Shown here: one piece after another, positions 10,641 to 20,184 of the stretch
Layout of the letters: each line of letters starts with the position of its first letter
Position numbering within the stretch: position 1 is the stretch's first letter
NCBI GenBank assembly: GCA_003223245.1
Contig: QHYI01000143.1
Location: 23,497 to 87,496 of the forward strand
Length of the DNA stretch: 64,000 bases
DNA from: Acidobacteriota bacterium
GTDB lineage: Bacteria; Acidobacteriota; Terriglobia; Acidiferrales; UBA7541
Direction of reading: 5' to 3'
Notes under the pieces: generated by a model
Databases searched by the model: none
Told to the model about the DNA's origin: nothing
The model's input: only the letters and a program-made list of their open reading frames with translations
Program-made: the position numbers and the translations under genes

Positions 10641-12227
10641 ATGAGCACAACACAACTCTCCAAAACCGCCATTTCGTTATTCGCTCTGCACTTCTTGGTG
10701 GGCGCCAGCAGCTTGCTCGCGGCGCCGGGGGATCAGTTGGGCAAGGTGAACTTCCCCACCACGTGCTCGAGCGACGTGCAGCCCACGATTGAAAAGGGCG
10801 TCGCACTGCTGCACTCCTTCCAGTACAAGGAATCGGAGCAGACCTTCACCGAGGCCGCCGCGCATGATCCCAAATGCGCCATGGCGCACTGGGGCAAAGC
10901 CATGGTGCTGTATCATCAGCTTTGGGATTTTCCCGACGACGGCACTCTGAAGGAAGGCCGCAAGAAGATCGACCAGGCGCGGAAGATAAAGTCCACCAGC
11001 CCGCGTGAGAAGGGTTTTATCGCCGCCGCGGCCGCCTTCTTTCAGAAAAAATCCAAGATGACGCACGCGCAGCGCACGCAAGCGTATTCCTCAGCGCTCG
11101 AGAAATTCTATGCGGCAAATCCCGGCGATAGCGAGATCGGCTCGTTCTACGCGCTTTCTCTCGTCTCGCTGGCGGATGAAGATGTGGACACGATGGCCAA
11201 CCTGAAAAAAGCCATCGCAATTCTCAATCCGCTGCTGGAAAAGTTTCCCAATCATCCCGGCGTCGCGCACTACCTGATTCACGCCTCCGACCGACCCGAA
11301 CTTGCCTCGCAAGGCCTGGAGGCCGCGCGGCGCTACGCCGCGATTGCGCCGGATTCTTCGCATGCGCTGCACATGCCGTCGCACATTTTTGTGCGCCTCG
11401 GCCTGTGGCAGGATTCCATCAACTCGAACATCGCCGCCAAGGGCGCCGGAGCTCACGCTGCCGAAATGCGCATGGCGGAATCGCATTACCAGACACACGC
11501 CATGGACTTCCTGAACTACTCCTATCTGCAATCCGGCCAGGAAGCCAAAGCGCGCGAAGTCATTACCGAGGAGCAAAACGTTGTTGGCGCGGGTGAAGAG
11601 AGCAAAGCCGAGCACGCCGCGGACCTCGCGGCGCGCACCGCTCTGGAGCTGCACCGCTGGAAGGAAGCGGCGGAGCTGCCCCTTCCGAAGGTAAAGCCCA
11701 CTTCGCTGGAACTGACCTACCGCGTCCGCGTTATCGGCAAGGCGCACTTGGGCGACGCGTCGGGCGCGCAAGCCGATTTGGAGAAACTCAAAGAAATCTG
11801 GGCCGCGCAGGACGCAGAGGATCGCAAGCAAGGGTATCCCGTCTCCAACGAAAAGCAGCTTAACTCCGCCGAGGTCTGGCTTCTTTTCGCGGAAGCCAAG
11901 CACGAAGATGCGCTGCGGGAAATGCGCAAAATCGCCGACCGCCAGGATGCTCGCGGCGTGGATTCGCTCTCCATGCCCGCCCGCGAGATGCTCGCCGACA
12001 TGCTGCTAGAACTCAAGCATCCCGCGGAAGCGCTCGGGGAATACAAAACCGCGCTGAAGAATTCACCGAACCGTTTCGACGGTCTTCTCGGCGCCGCGCG
12101 CGCCGCGCAAGCCTCCGGCGATGCCACCGCCGCGCAAACCTACTACGCGCAGCTCACGGCCGTCTGCGCGCCTTCCGCGGATCGCCCGGAATTGGTGGAA
12201 GCGAAAACCTACCTCGCTCAAAAGTAG
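10641..12227 (+). CDS. Exported tetratricopeptide-repeat protein
   Basis: From ATG 10641 (GGGG about 7 bases upstream) the protein is 528 residues with an N-terminal signal peptide ending near SSLLAAPG. Helical TPR-like repeats cover most of the chain, for example KGVALLHSFQYKESEQTFTE, MAHWGKAMVLYHQLW and ALGEYKTALKNSPNRFDGLL. A conserved ALHMPSHIFVRLGLW segment marks a family of secreted TPR proteins common in Acidobacteriota. An earlier in-frame start at 10521 would place a non-signal sequence before the signal peptide and is not preferred. Role unknown, probably protein-protein interaction in the periplasm. Confidence 0.75.
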   Translation: MSTTQLSKTAISLFALHFLVGASSLLAAPGDQLGKVNFPTTCSSDVQPTIEKGVALLHSFQYKESEQTFTEAAAHDPKCAMAHWGKAMVLYHQLWDFPDDGTLKEGRKKIDQARKIKSTSPREKGFIAAAAAFFQKKSKMTHAQRTQAYSSALEKFYAANPGDSEIGSFYALSLVSLADEDVDTMANLKKAIAILNPLLEKFPNHPGVAHYLIHASDRPELASQGLEAARRYAAIAPDSSHALHMPSHIFVRLGLWQDSINSNIAAKGAGAHAAEMRMAESHYQTHAMDFLNYSYLQSGQEAKAREVITEEQNVVGAGEESKAEHAADLAARTALELHRWKEAAELPLPKVKPTSLELTYRVRVIGKAHLGDASGAQADLEKLKEIWAAQDAEDRKQGYPVSNEKQLNSAEVWLLFAEAKHEDALREMRKIADRQDARGVDSLSMPAREMLADMLLELKHPAEALGEYKTALKNSPNRFDGLLGAARAAQASGDATAAQTYYAQLTAVCAPSADRPELVEAKTYLAQK

Positions 12228-12268
12228 GCTGGACACCCAGCAGGCTTCCTGACGCATGCGCTAGTGCA

Positions 12269-12370
12269 GGGGTTGTTCAGGCGCAAACCGGGAAAGCGCG
12301 CGAAGTCGCGATCGTTGGTTTGAAGAATGCCGCCGTACTCGATCGTCAGCGCCGCGAGGCATCCTGATGT
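12269..12370 (-). pseudogene. Remnant of a VapC-type PIN-domain toxin
   Basis: About 34 codons translate to the C-terminal end of a PIN-domain ribonuclease, including CLAALTIEYGG and TNDRDFARFPGLRLNNP. These match the usual VapC ending with a conserved DRDF...FPGL motif. The N-terminal half, including the first acidic active-site residues, is missing, and no antitoxin gene is adjacent. The fragment is wedged between the stops of the TPR gene and the PQQ-propeller gene. Confidence 0.7.
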
Positions 12371-12405
12371 CAACAAGCGAAGAAAGCGTTTCGCGCGGCA
12401 GCCGT

Positions 12406-13938
12406 TCACTGAACTTTATTGTGTTCCGCGTTGCCGCCCCAGGCATACCAGCCGTCGGCGTCCTGGTTGCCCGTCTTCAGGCAAATCAGCCGGCCGTCGG
12501 CGGTTCCTGCGTAGATGTTTCCCTCTGCCAAAGCAGGTTGAAAGACGATCGGAGCCTTCATCGCGTACGAAAATCCGACGCTGCCATCGCTTTGCTTTAT
12601 CGAGACGAGATAGCCTGCGGCACCGGCGAGGTAAAGGTAGTCGTGCCCCACGGCTGGCGGCGAAAAAACCTGTCCGCCTGCAGCAGAACGCGCTCCGAGC
12701 ACTTCCGTTTGCCAGGATTGCTTGCCGTCGGAAGCGCGCACCGCATTGATGGTATGGCCTTCGGCGTTCAAGACTTGTCCTTTGCTCACTGCCGCGCGCG
12801 AACCCTGATAGGCCCAAGCGCCCACCACGGAATTCACGCCCACCGCGCCGTTGGCCTCCACCAGCTTCGCCGGTGCGGGAGGTGCGGCGAATCCCACCGA
12901 AGAGTCCAACACCGCGACGGTCTCGGCGGACAGGGCCACGCCGCCACCGCTGCCTGCCCTCAGGTAGTCGGCTTTGCGCTTGGCGATCAACTCCTTGTCG
13001 CGCGCATCCCCTTTCTTGGCGTCCACGCGCACAAGCCCTTCCAGGGTATCTTCGCCGGCCAGCTCCTTGCGCGTTTCGTAGAGTTGTCCATTCGCGATGA
13101 CCGGCGCGCTGGTCGCGGCGTTGGCCTTCACCCAAAGCACCGAGCCATCTGCGGCATTCAAGGCGTAGGAGTAGCCGCCAAACGTGGTGAAGTACACGGT
13201 TCGGTCGGAGACGACCGGCGCGGTGATCACGTCACCCGCAATTTCCTGCTCCCAAATGTGCCGACCCGTGCTTAATTCCGCGGCAAGCAAGCGGTGGCTT
13301 CCGCCTGGGGTTGCGGGCCGCGGATGAAACTCCGTCGGCTTGGCCGTCCGTCCGGTCGCCGCCGGATGTGCCATGTACAAAACGCCCTTGTCGAGCGCCG
13401 GCTGGCTCATCAAGGGATCGCCCAGCCATTCTTGCCAAATTACCCTCCCGGTCCTCTCGTCCACAATGATCAGCGTGCAACTTTCCGTGTTGAAAGCGAC
13501 CCTGCCGTCGGCCACCACCGCAGCGGTTGGCCCGTCATCCCCGGTCTGGATTTTCCAGATGATTTTTCCGGTGTCGGCATCCACGGCGTAAAACTCGTGC
13601 GAGCCGTATCCGCCGCCAACGAACAGCATCCCGTCCGCATAAGCGGGCGTGGCAATCGGGCGGTTTCCAGGCAGTCGCAGCACCCATCCGATCTTTCCGT
13701 CCGGTGTCGCGAAGGAAGCCGGTTCCAGATCCCGCCGCGCTTCCGGCAAATTCACATTGATGGCTTTGCTCAAATCGATTTTCTGGGCGGCGCCCTTTGC
13801 CGGCCCGGCAGCCGGCGTGTTTGCCGCCAGCTTCGCCGGCTTAATTTCTTGTGCGTCGCCTAAACGCACGCCCGCGGCGCCAAGGAGCAGGCTCAAGCTC
13901 GCGCATAGCGAAAATGTCCGACCAGACAGGGATGACAT
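12406..13938 (-). CDS. Exported PQQ-like beta-propeller protein
   Basis: The 510-residue protein begins with a signal peptide (LCASLSLLLGAAGVRLGDAQ). It contains repeated propeller strands of the PQQ/BamB type, such as EFYAVDADTGKIIWKIQTGD, TLIIVDERTGRVIWQEWLG and YSYALNAADGSVLWVKA. The repeats support a periplasmic eight-bladed-like propeller. No residues prove PQQ binding or dehydrogenase activity, so it could be a structural or ligand-binding protein. The start at 13938 gives a clean signal peptide. Confidence 0.75.
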   Translation of the reverse strand: MSSLSGRTFSLCASLSLLLGAAGVRLGDAQEIKPAKLAANTPAAGPAKGAAQKIDLSKAINVNLPEARRDLEPASFATPDGKIGWVLRLPGNRPIATPAYADGMLFVGGGYGSHEFYAVDADTGKIIWKIQTGDDGPTAAVVADGRVAFNTESCTLIIVDERTGRVIWQEWLGDPLMSQPALDKGVLYMAHPAATGRTAKPTEFHPRPATPGGSHRLLAAELSTGRHIWEQEIAGDVITAPVVSDRTVYFTTFGGYSYALNAADGSVLWVKANAATSAPVIANGQLYETRKELAGEDTLEGLVRVDAKKGDARDKELIAKRKADYLRAGSGGGVALSAETVAVLDSSVGFAAPPAPAKLVEANGAVGVNSVVGAWAYQGSRAAVSKGQVLNAEGHTINAVRASDGKQSWQTEVLGARSAAGGQVFSPPAVGHDYLYLAGAAGYLVSIKQSDGSVGFSYAMKAPIVFQPALAEGNIYAGTADGRLICLKTGNQDADGWYAWGGNAEHNKVQ

Positions 13939-14139
13939 CAGAACCTCCGAAGCGCAATGTGACTGGGGGGTCGTTGCGCCTGGAGGTAGAACGGCTGGGG
14001 CGGGAAATCTTGCAGGGTTCGAGAGACTTTTTGGGACCCCGTAGGGAGGGACTCAGCTCAGTTACACTCCGTCATAAGGAACAGGAATCGTCCTTGACCG
14101 CTGCAACCAATTCGTCCTAAGCTTCGTCTTATTAAGTAC

Positions 14140-14415
14140 ATGCACAGCAAGGCATACCGTGTCCGTGTGGTGGCATTGCTCCTGGGAATCATTTTCCTCG
14201 GGGCGCAATTCCATTTCTGCACGGACCTGTCCGCTTCGCCTTCGGCGACGCACTTCTGCCCATTGTGCTCCGCCGCAGGTTCGGCGGTTGCCACAGAGTC
14301 GCCAGCCGTTACGATTATTCCTGCGACGCGCTGGCTGGAAGTCGTTTCCCTGGTACTTACGTTTTCGTCTGTCTTTCCACGCGCCGTCTCTCCACGCGCG
14401 CCTCCCGCTTTATAG
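14140..14415 (+). CDS. Small exported Cys-containing protein before the metal-efflux genes
   Basis: The 91-residue ORF has one hydrophobic N-terminal segment (about residues 8-22). It is followed by two cysteine-bearing motifs, HFCTDL and HFCPLC, then a low-complexity and partly hydrophobic tail. The spacing of His and Cys suggests metal binding, somewhat like DUF2946-type proteins, but the family is not certain. It is 80 bases upstream of the TolC-like gene and is probably the first gene of the RND operon. No strong ribosome site was seen, so the start is tentative. Confidence 0.5.
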   Translation: MHSKAYRVRVVALLLGIIFLGAQFHFCTDLSASPSATHFCPLCSAAGSAVATESPAVTIIPATRWLEVVSLVLTFSSVFPRAVSPRAPPAL

Positions 14416-14495
14416 CCTGCCGTTCGCTCCCTGGTTGGTTCCCTTCCCCGTGGCTAGTGGTCCTGTTGCTTTTTGGGACGAGCGAGGAGTAGCAC

Positions 14496-15821
14496 TTGAA
14501 AACAGCGTTCGTATTGGGCCTATCGGTTCTGGCCCTGCCAGCTTTGGCGGCAGCGCAGCAGAATCCGCCTGCGCCGCAAAATTCACAAGGCCCCGCCGCG
14601 GCACCGACGCCGTCGCCGGCCGCTCCGCCGTCGGTGCGCATCACGCTTGACGAAGCGCTTCGGCTGGCGATTCAGCACAACCATGCCCTGCAGGCGGCGC
14701 GGACGACGATTTTGCAGTCGCAGGCGCTCGAAACCACCGCGAATCTTCGTCCCAATCCTGTTCTTTCCTGGGACGCGCAGTTTCTGCCGATTTTTGACCC
14801 GAGTAAATTCAGCGCGGACTTCATCGACAGCCAGGCCCAATTCGATATGGGCTTTGCCTACACGTTCGAAATCGGAGGGAAGCGCCAGCATCGCTTGCGG
14901 GCCGCGCGGGACGTGACCGAGGCCACACGCTCGACGGTTGCCGACAACGAGCGCGCGCTTTCTTTCAGCGTGGCGCAGCAATTTGTCGCCGCGATTCTCG
15001 CGCAGTCCCAAGTCGATTTCACGCAGCAGGATTTGGACAGCTTCCGGAAGAGCGTGGACATCAGCGAGATGCGGTACAAGGCGGGCGCCATCAGCGAAGG
15101 CGACTTGCTCAAAATCAAATTGCAAATGCTGCAATTCCAGAACGACCTCCTCAGCGCCAAGCTCGCCAAGATTCAGGCTCTTTCCGCGCTGCGGCAGCTC
15201 CTGGGATTCGAATCGGTCCCGGACAATTACGACGTGGAAGGCAAACTCGAATATGAGCCGGTGCACGCGAGTCTCGATGATTTGAAGGCCCTGGCGCTTC
15301 GGACGCGCCCGGACTTGCGCGCGGCACAACAAAACGTGACAGCGGCGCGGAGCGCGGAATTGCTCGCGGAAGTAAACCGCAAGCGCGATCTGACCACGAC
15401 CTTCAATTATTCGCACGTGGCTTCCACCAATACGGGAGCCTTTTTCTTCAACATTCAGCTGCCCTTTTTTGACCGCAACCAAGGCGAGATCGCGCGCACC
15501 CGGTACAGCATCACGCAAGATGAGCAACTGGCTGCGGAGACTTCACAGCAGGTGCTGACCGATGTGGCGAACGCAGACCAGAACCTGCGCACCAGCGAGC
15601 AAATCGTGCAGCTTTACCAGGGCGGCTACGTCGAGCAGGCCATCAAGTCGCGCGACATCAGCGAGTATGCCTACAAGCGGGGCGCCGCCAGCTTGCTCGA
15701 TTATCTCGATGCCCAACGTACTTACCGGGCCAATCAACTTGCCTATCGCCAGGCGCTCGCGACCTACATGACCGCGCTCGAACAGATGCGCCAAGCTACG
15801 GGCACAAGGAATCTGCCATGA
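14496..15821 (+). CDS. TolC/CzcC-type outer-membrane efflux channel
   Basis: This 441-residue protein forms the outer-membrane exit duct of the tripartite pump encoded by the following genes. It starts at TTG 14496, supported by GAGGAG six bases upstream and a good signal peptide (FVLGLSVLALPALAAAQ). Two OEP repeats are evident, each beginning with a LDEALRLAIQHNHALQAAR-like or LLAEVNRKRD segment. The chain ends with the typical YLDAQRTYRANQLAYRQALA helix. There is no lipobox, unlike many CzcC proteins. Its stop overlaps the next start (ATGA), indicating translational coupling. Confidence 0.88.
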   Translation: MKTAFVLGLSVLALPALAAAQQNPPAPQNSQGPAAAPTPSPAAPPSVRITLDEALRLAIQHNHALQAARTTILQSQALETTANLRPNPVLSWDAQFLPIFDPSKFSADFIDSQAQFDMGFAYTFEIGGKRQHRLRAARDVTEATRSTVADNERALSFSVAQQFVAAILAQSQVDFTQQDLDSFRKSVDISEMRYKAGAISEGDLLKIKLQMLQFQNDLLSAKLAKIQALSALRQLLGFESVPDNYDVEGKLEYEPVHASLDDLKALALRTRPDLRAAQQNVTAARSAELLAEVNRKRDLTTTFNYSHVASTNTGAFFFNIQLPFFDRNQGEIARTRYSITQDEQLAAETSQQVLTDVANADQNLRTSEQIVQLYQGGYVEQAIKSRDISEYAYKRGAASLLDYLDAQRTYRANQLAYRQALATYMTALEQMRQATGTRNLP

Positions 15822-16993
15822 GAAAAATACCTGCACCGGTCCTGATTTTTTCCGCCGCGGCGGCGTTCACGATTGCGGGCTGCAGCAGCGCCGGCCCCGC
15901 GGAATCGGAATCCAAAATGACTTCCTATTCCGCGACGGAGACCAAGGCGGAAACCGCCACGCTCTTCACCGTGGCTAAGGAACAGATGGCTCACCTGCAG
16001 GTGGTCTCCGTGGAAAAGAGCAACCTGCCGCGGCGGCTGCGCTTTGCGGGCAATGTCACCTACAACGCGTTCAAGACCACTCCGGTGTTCAGCCCCATCG
16101 GGGGCCCAGTGCACGAAATCCTGGTGGCCCCGGGCCAAACGGTTCAGGCGGGCCAGCCTTTGCTCACGGTGAACAGTCCGGACTATTCGGCCGCACGCTC
16201 CGCGTATCTGAAGGCGCGCGACGCCTTCTTCCTTGCGGACAAAGTCTATAGGCGTTCTGCGGACCTCTATGAGCACGGGGCTATAGCCGAGGCGGACCTG
16301 CAGCAGGCGGAATCCAGCCGCTCGCAGGCACAAGCGGATTTACAAGCGAGCGAAGACCTGCTTCGCGCGCTGGGCATAAAGGACCCGGAAGCGATGGTCA
16401 AGAACCCGCCTAAAACGACATTGCAAATACCTCTTCCGGCTCCGGTCGGCGGCGAAGTCGTCGAGCGCCTGGTTGGCCCGGGCCAGCTCCTGCAGGCGGG
16501 CGCGACGCAAGTGTTCACGATTTCGGACATGAGCACGGTGTGGGTGCTTGTGAACATCTACCAGAGCGACGTGGCCTACGTGCGCGTGGGCGATCCTGTC
16601 GAGATCACCACGGATACTTACCCGCAGGCGTTTCACGGCAAGATTTCCTATGTTGCGCCTGCGCTCGATCCCAATACGCGCACGCTGCAGGCGCGGATTG
16701 TCACCGGCAATCCCAACAAGATTTTAAAGAAGGACATGTACGTCACGGCGATGTTGGAAGCCGGTGTGATTCGCGACGCGCTGACCGTTCCCGATGCGGC
16801 CGTTCTGCGCGACAGCGAAAATCTGCCGTTCGTGTACGTGCAGTCTGGTGCAAACCAATTTGCCAAGCGCCTGGCAAAAATCGGCGAGAGCCAGAACGGG
16901 CGTACGCAAATCACGGACGGTTTGAAAGAAGGCGAGCGGGTGGTCGGCGACGGCAGCCTGTTCCTGCAATTCAAGAATTCCCTGCAGCGCTAA
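15818..16993 (+). CDS. RND efflux periplasmic adaptor lipoprotein (CzcB/CusB-like)
   Basis: The 391-residue membrane-fusion protein links the inner-membrane RND pump to the TolC channel. A lipobox (TIAGC, Cys22) predicts a lipid anchor. The barrel-sandwich (lipoyl-like) halves are visible as GGPVHEILVAPGQTVQAGQP and VGGEVVERLVGPGQLLQAG. A helical hairpin lies between them, and a beta-barrel and membrane-proximal domain follow (VWVLVNIYQSDVAYVRVGD, LTVPDAAVLRD). It overlaps the upstream gene by four bases and is 27 bases from the pump gene. No His-rich metallochaperone N-terminus of the CusB type is present. Confidence 0.9.
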   Translation: MRKIPAPVLIFSAAAAFTIAGCSSAGPAESESKMTSYSATETKAETATLFTVAKEQMAHLQVVSVEKSNLPRRLRFAGNVTYNAFKTTPVFSPIGGPVHEILVAPGQTVQAGQPLLTVNSPDYSAARSAYLKARDAFFLADKVYRRSADLYEHGAIAEADLQQAESSRSQAQADLQASEDLLRALGIKDPEAMVKNPPKTTLQIPLPAPVGGEVVERLVGPGQLLQAGATQVFTISDMSTVWVLVNIYQSDVAYVRVGDPVEITTDTYPQAFHGKISYVAPALDPNTRTLQARIVTGNPNKILKKDMYVTAMLEAGVIRDALTVPDAAVLRDSENLPFVYVQSGANQFAKRLAKIGESQNGRTQITDGLKEGERVVGDGSLFLQFKNSLQR

Positions 16994-17020
16994 ACCGAGG
17001 CGAGCTTAAAAGAATTTGCC

Positions 17021-20000
17021 ATGATCCATAGGATGGTCCAATTTTCTCTGCAGCAGCGCTTCCTAGTGCTGATGGTGACCGTGCTCATCATTTTCGCGGG
17101 CGCCATTTCCTTTCAGCGCATGCCGGTGGATGCTTACCCGGACCTTTCACCGCCGATGGTGGAGCTGATCACGCAATGGCCGGGCCACGCCGCGGAAGAA
17201 GTGGAGCGCCTCACGACTCTTCCCTTGGAACTGGCCATGAATGGCACGCCGCATCTGGCGGTCATGCGCTCCATTTCGCTGTATGGCCTTTCGGATGTGC
17301 GCCTGACCTTTGAGGAAGACGTGGATCCCTATTTTGCGCGCCAGGTGGTGTTCGAAAGGCTTAGCGACGCGCAGCTTCCCACGGGCGTCACTCCCAGCAT
17401 GGCGCCACTGTTCAGTCCCAGCGGACTCGTCTATCGCTACGTTTTGGAGAGTCCGGACCGCACGCCCACCGAACTGCACACCTACGAAAGCTGGATCATC
17501 GAGCGCGCCTACCGCAGCGTGCCCGGCGTCGCGGATGATTCCGGTTTCGGCGGGGCGACGATGCAGTATCACGTGCTGCTCGATCCGGTGAAGCTTTACA
17601 ACTACCACTTGCCGGTGGTGCAAGTGCTCAACGCGCTCAGCGCCAACAACGCCAACACCGGGGGCGGCTTCTACACACAGGGCGGGCAGTTTTACTATGT
17701 GCGCGGGCTCGGCCTGGTGAAAACCACCGAGGACATTGGCGAAGTCGTCGTCGGCAGTTCGAATGGCGTGCCCATTCGCGTGAAGGACATCGGGCACGTC
17801 GAAATCGGCCACGCGCCGCGATTGGGGATTTTCGGTTTTCAAGACAAGTACAACAACGACGACGACGCGGTCGAAGGCGTCATCCTGATGCGGCGGGGCG
17901 AGCAGACGCAGAATGTGCTTGCCGGCGTTGAAAGAAAGACCGCAGAGCTCAACCGCCAAGTCCTTCCGCCGGATGTCAAGGTGCGGCCCTTTTATGACCG
18001 CAGCGACCTGGTCCGCGTAACTACCGACACCGTGGAAGGCAACCTTCTCCGGGGCATGATCCTCGTGCTTGTTGTCCTGATTTTTTTCTTGGTGAGCTTC
18101 CGCGCCGCAATCATCACGGCGCTCACGATTCCTTTAGCTCTGCTCTTCGCTTTCATTTTTCTGCATCTCACCGGCGAAGCCGCGAATCTCCTTTCCATCG
18201 GCGCCATCGACTTCGGGATCATCATTGACGGCACCATCGTGATGGTGGAGAACATCTACCGCGAGCTGGGTCTTCGCAGAGGGCAGGAATACAACCTCGC
18301 AGAAGTGATCCTGGCGGCCGCTCGCGACGTGGACCGGCCCATCTTTTATTCCGTTGCGGTGATCATTGCCGGTTATCTTCCGATCTACGCGCTTAGCGGT
18401 CCGGCGGGGAAGCTTTTTCATCCCATGGCGGACACCATGGGCTTCGCACTGGTAGGCGCTCTTTTCTTCACGCTTACGTTTGTTCCTGTTCTGGCCTACT
18501 CGTGGTTCAAGAAAGGCGTGCAGGAAAAGCCCAACCGCATTTTCGATTGGATTCGCGACGTTTATTCGAGCCGGCTCGAGTGGTGCCTGCATCATCCGAA
18601 GAGCACAATTCTCGCGGGCGCGCTGATTTTTGGCTCGACGCTTCTCCTCGTGCCGTTCATCGGCGGGGAATTTCTCCCGCATCTTGACGAAGGCGCGCTG
18701 TGGGTCCGCGCGACCATGCCGTATACGATTTCCTTCGAGGAAGCCGCCAAGTTTGCGCCGCAGGTTCGCGCGCTCTTGAACCAATACCCGATGGTTACAG
18801 TGGTCGGCTCGGAGCTCGGGCGTCCCGATGACGGCACTGATCCGACGGGCTTTTTCAACTGCGAGTTTTACGTCGGCTTGAAACGATACAACGACGCTTC
18901 CTGGAAGAAAGGCCCAATCCGTACCAAGGATGAACTCATCGCTGATGTTCAGAAGAAACTGGAGACGTATCCCGGCGTGATTTTCAACTACACGCAGCCT
19001 GCCGAGGATGCGGTGGACGAAGCCCTAACCGGCCTCAAGAGCGCACTGGCGGTAAAAATTTTCGGGCCGGACCTGAATGTTTTGGAGAAAAAGGCGGTCG
19101 AGATTCGCAATGCTCTCGACAAGACTCCCGGTTTCACAGAACTCACGGTGGTTCGCGAACTCGGGCAGCCCAGCCTGATCGTCGACGCGGACCGCACAAA
19201 GATTGCGCGCTATGGCATCAACGTTGCGGACGTCGAAGCGGTGGTGCAGGCAGCCGTTGGCGGACAAGCGGCTACACAGGTCATCCAAGGGGAAAAACTA
19301 TTCGACCTCATCGTGCGCATGGAGCCGCAATTCCGCTCGAGCGCGCGACAAATTGGCGATCTTCTCGTGCCCGCTCCCGGCGGGCAGCAGATCCCTCTTT
19401 CCGAGCTCTCTACCATCAAGGAGAGCAGCGGCGCATCCTTTATCTACCGCGAAAACAATTCGCGCTACATCGGCATTCAATTCTCCATTATCGGCCGCAA
19501 TTTGGAAGGCATCGTCAATGCGGGAAAGGCCGCGATCGCAAAATCCGTAAGCATTCCAGAGGGTTACACACTCCTATGGGGCGGAGAGTATAGCGAATTG
19601 CTGGAAGCGAAGGCTCAGCTCTATGTCATTGGGCCCCTTGCGGTGTTGCTTATCTTTCTGATTCTTTTTGCACTGTACGGCAACTTCAAGTTTCCCGTCT
19701 CGATTGCTCTGGGCGTGGTCATGACGGAGCCGGTCGGAGCGCTTATAGCATTATGGCTGACCCATACGCCCTTCAGCGTCTCGAGCCTTCTGGGCTTGCT
19801 TGCGCTGCTGGGAGTGTCGGTGGAGACGGCGGTGATTCTGGTCAGCTACATTAACAAGCTGCGCGTCGACGGTCGGAGCATTCGCGACGCCACGCGGGAT
19901 GCTTCGCTGCTGCGGTTGCGCCCCATTATGATGACCGCGTTGGTGGCCTGTCTTGGCTTGCTTCCGGCGGCGCTCTCGACCGGCGTAGGGAGCGATACGC

Positions 20001-20119
20001 AGAAGCCGTTCGCGATCGTGGTGGTCGCGGGACTGATTTCGCGGCTGTTCCTGGGGTTTTTCGTCAATCCCGTTCTATATGAGGTTGTCGCGCGAGAAGG
20101 CGACGTTTTGCGGGTGTAG
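17021..20119 (+). CDS. CzcA-type heavy-metal RND efflux pump
   Basis: This 1032-residue protein is a proton-driven inner-membrane trimeric pump of the HME-RND family. The N-terminus (QQRFLVLMVTVLIIFAGA) is the first membrane span, followed by the porter domain start DAYPDLSPPMVELITQWPG. In the fourth span it keeps the acidic triad of the divalent-cation type, D397-x5-D403-x6-E410 within DFGIIIDGTIVMVENI. CusA-type copper/silver pumps lack the first Asp. This favours Zn/Co/Cd/Ni export, although the exact metal cannot be read from sequence. The gene is last of the channel-adaptor-pump operon and is followed by a TonB-dependent receptor. Confidence 0.92.
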   Translation: MIHRMVQFSLQQRFLVLMVTVLIIFAGAISFQRMPVDAYPDLSPPMVELITQWPGHAAEEVERLTTLPLELAMNGTPHLAVMRSISLYGLSDVRLTFEEDVDPYFARQVVFERLSDAQLPTGVTPSMAPLFSPSGLVYRYVLESPDRTPTELHTYESWIIERAYRSVPGVADDSGFGGATMQYHVLLDPVKLYNYHLPVVQVLNALSANNANTGGGFYTQGGQFYYVRGLGLVKTTEDIGEVVVGSSNGVPIRVKDIGHVEIGHAPRLGIFGFQDKYNNDDDAVEGVILMRRGEQTQNVLAGVERKTAELNRQVLPPDVKVRPFYDRSDLVRVTTDTVEGNLLRGMILVLVVLIFFLVSFRAAIITALTIPLALLFAFIFLHLTGEAANLLSIGAIDFGIIIDGTIVMVENIYRELGLRRGQEYNLAEVILAAARDVDRPIFYSVAVIIAGYLPIYALSGPAGKLFHPMADTMGFALVGALFFTLTFVPVLAYSWFKKGVQEKPNRIFDWIRDVYSSRLEWCLHHPKSTILAGALIFGSTLLLVPFIGGEFLPHLDEGALWVRATMPYTISFEEAAKFAPQVRALLNQYPMVTVVGSELGRPDDGTDPTGFFNCEFYVGLKRYNDASWKKGPIRTKDELIADVQKKLETYPGVIFNYTQPAEDAVDEALTGLKSALAVKIFGPDLNVLEKKAVEIRNALDKTPGFTELTVVRELGQPSLIVDADRTKIARYGINVADVEAVVQAAVGGQAATQVIQGEKLFDLIVRMEPQFRSSARQIGDLLVPAPGGQQIPLSELSTIKESSGASFIYRENNSRYIGIQFSIIGRNLEGIVNAGKAAIAKSVSIPEGYTLLWGGEYSELLEAKAQLYVIGPLAVLLIFLILFALYGNFKFPVSIALGVVMTEPVGALIALWLTHTPFSVSSLLGLLALLGVSVETAVILVSYINKLRVDGRSIRDATRDASLLRLRPIMMTALVACLGLLPAALSTGVGSDTQKPFAIVVVAGLISRLFLGFFVNPVLYEVVAREGDVLRV

Positions 20120-20184
20120 CCGGGGATGGGTTTTACCGTTTATCCCGACTCTACGGCAGCACGTTTGTTCAGAAAGGATGCACA

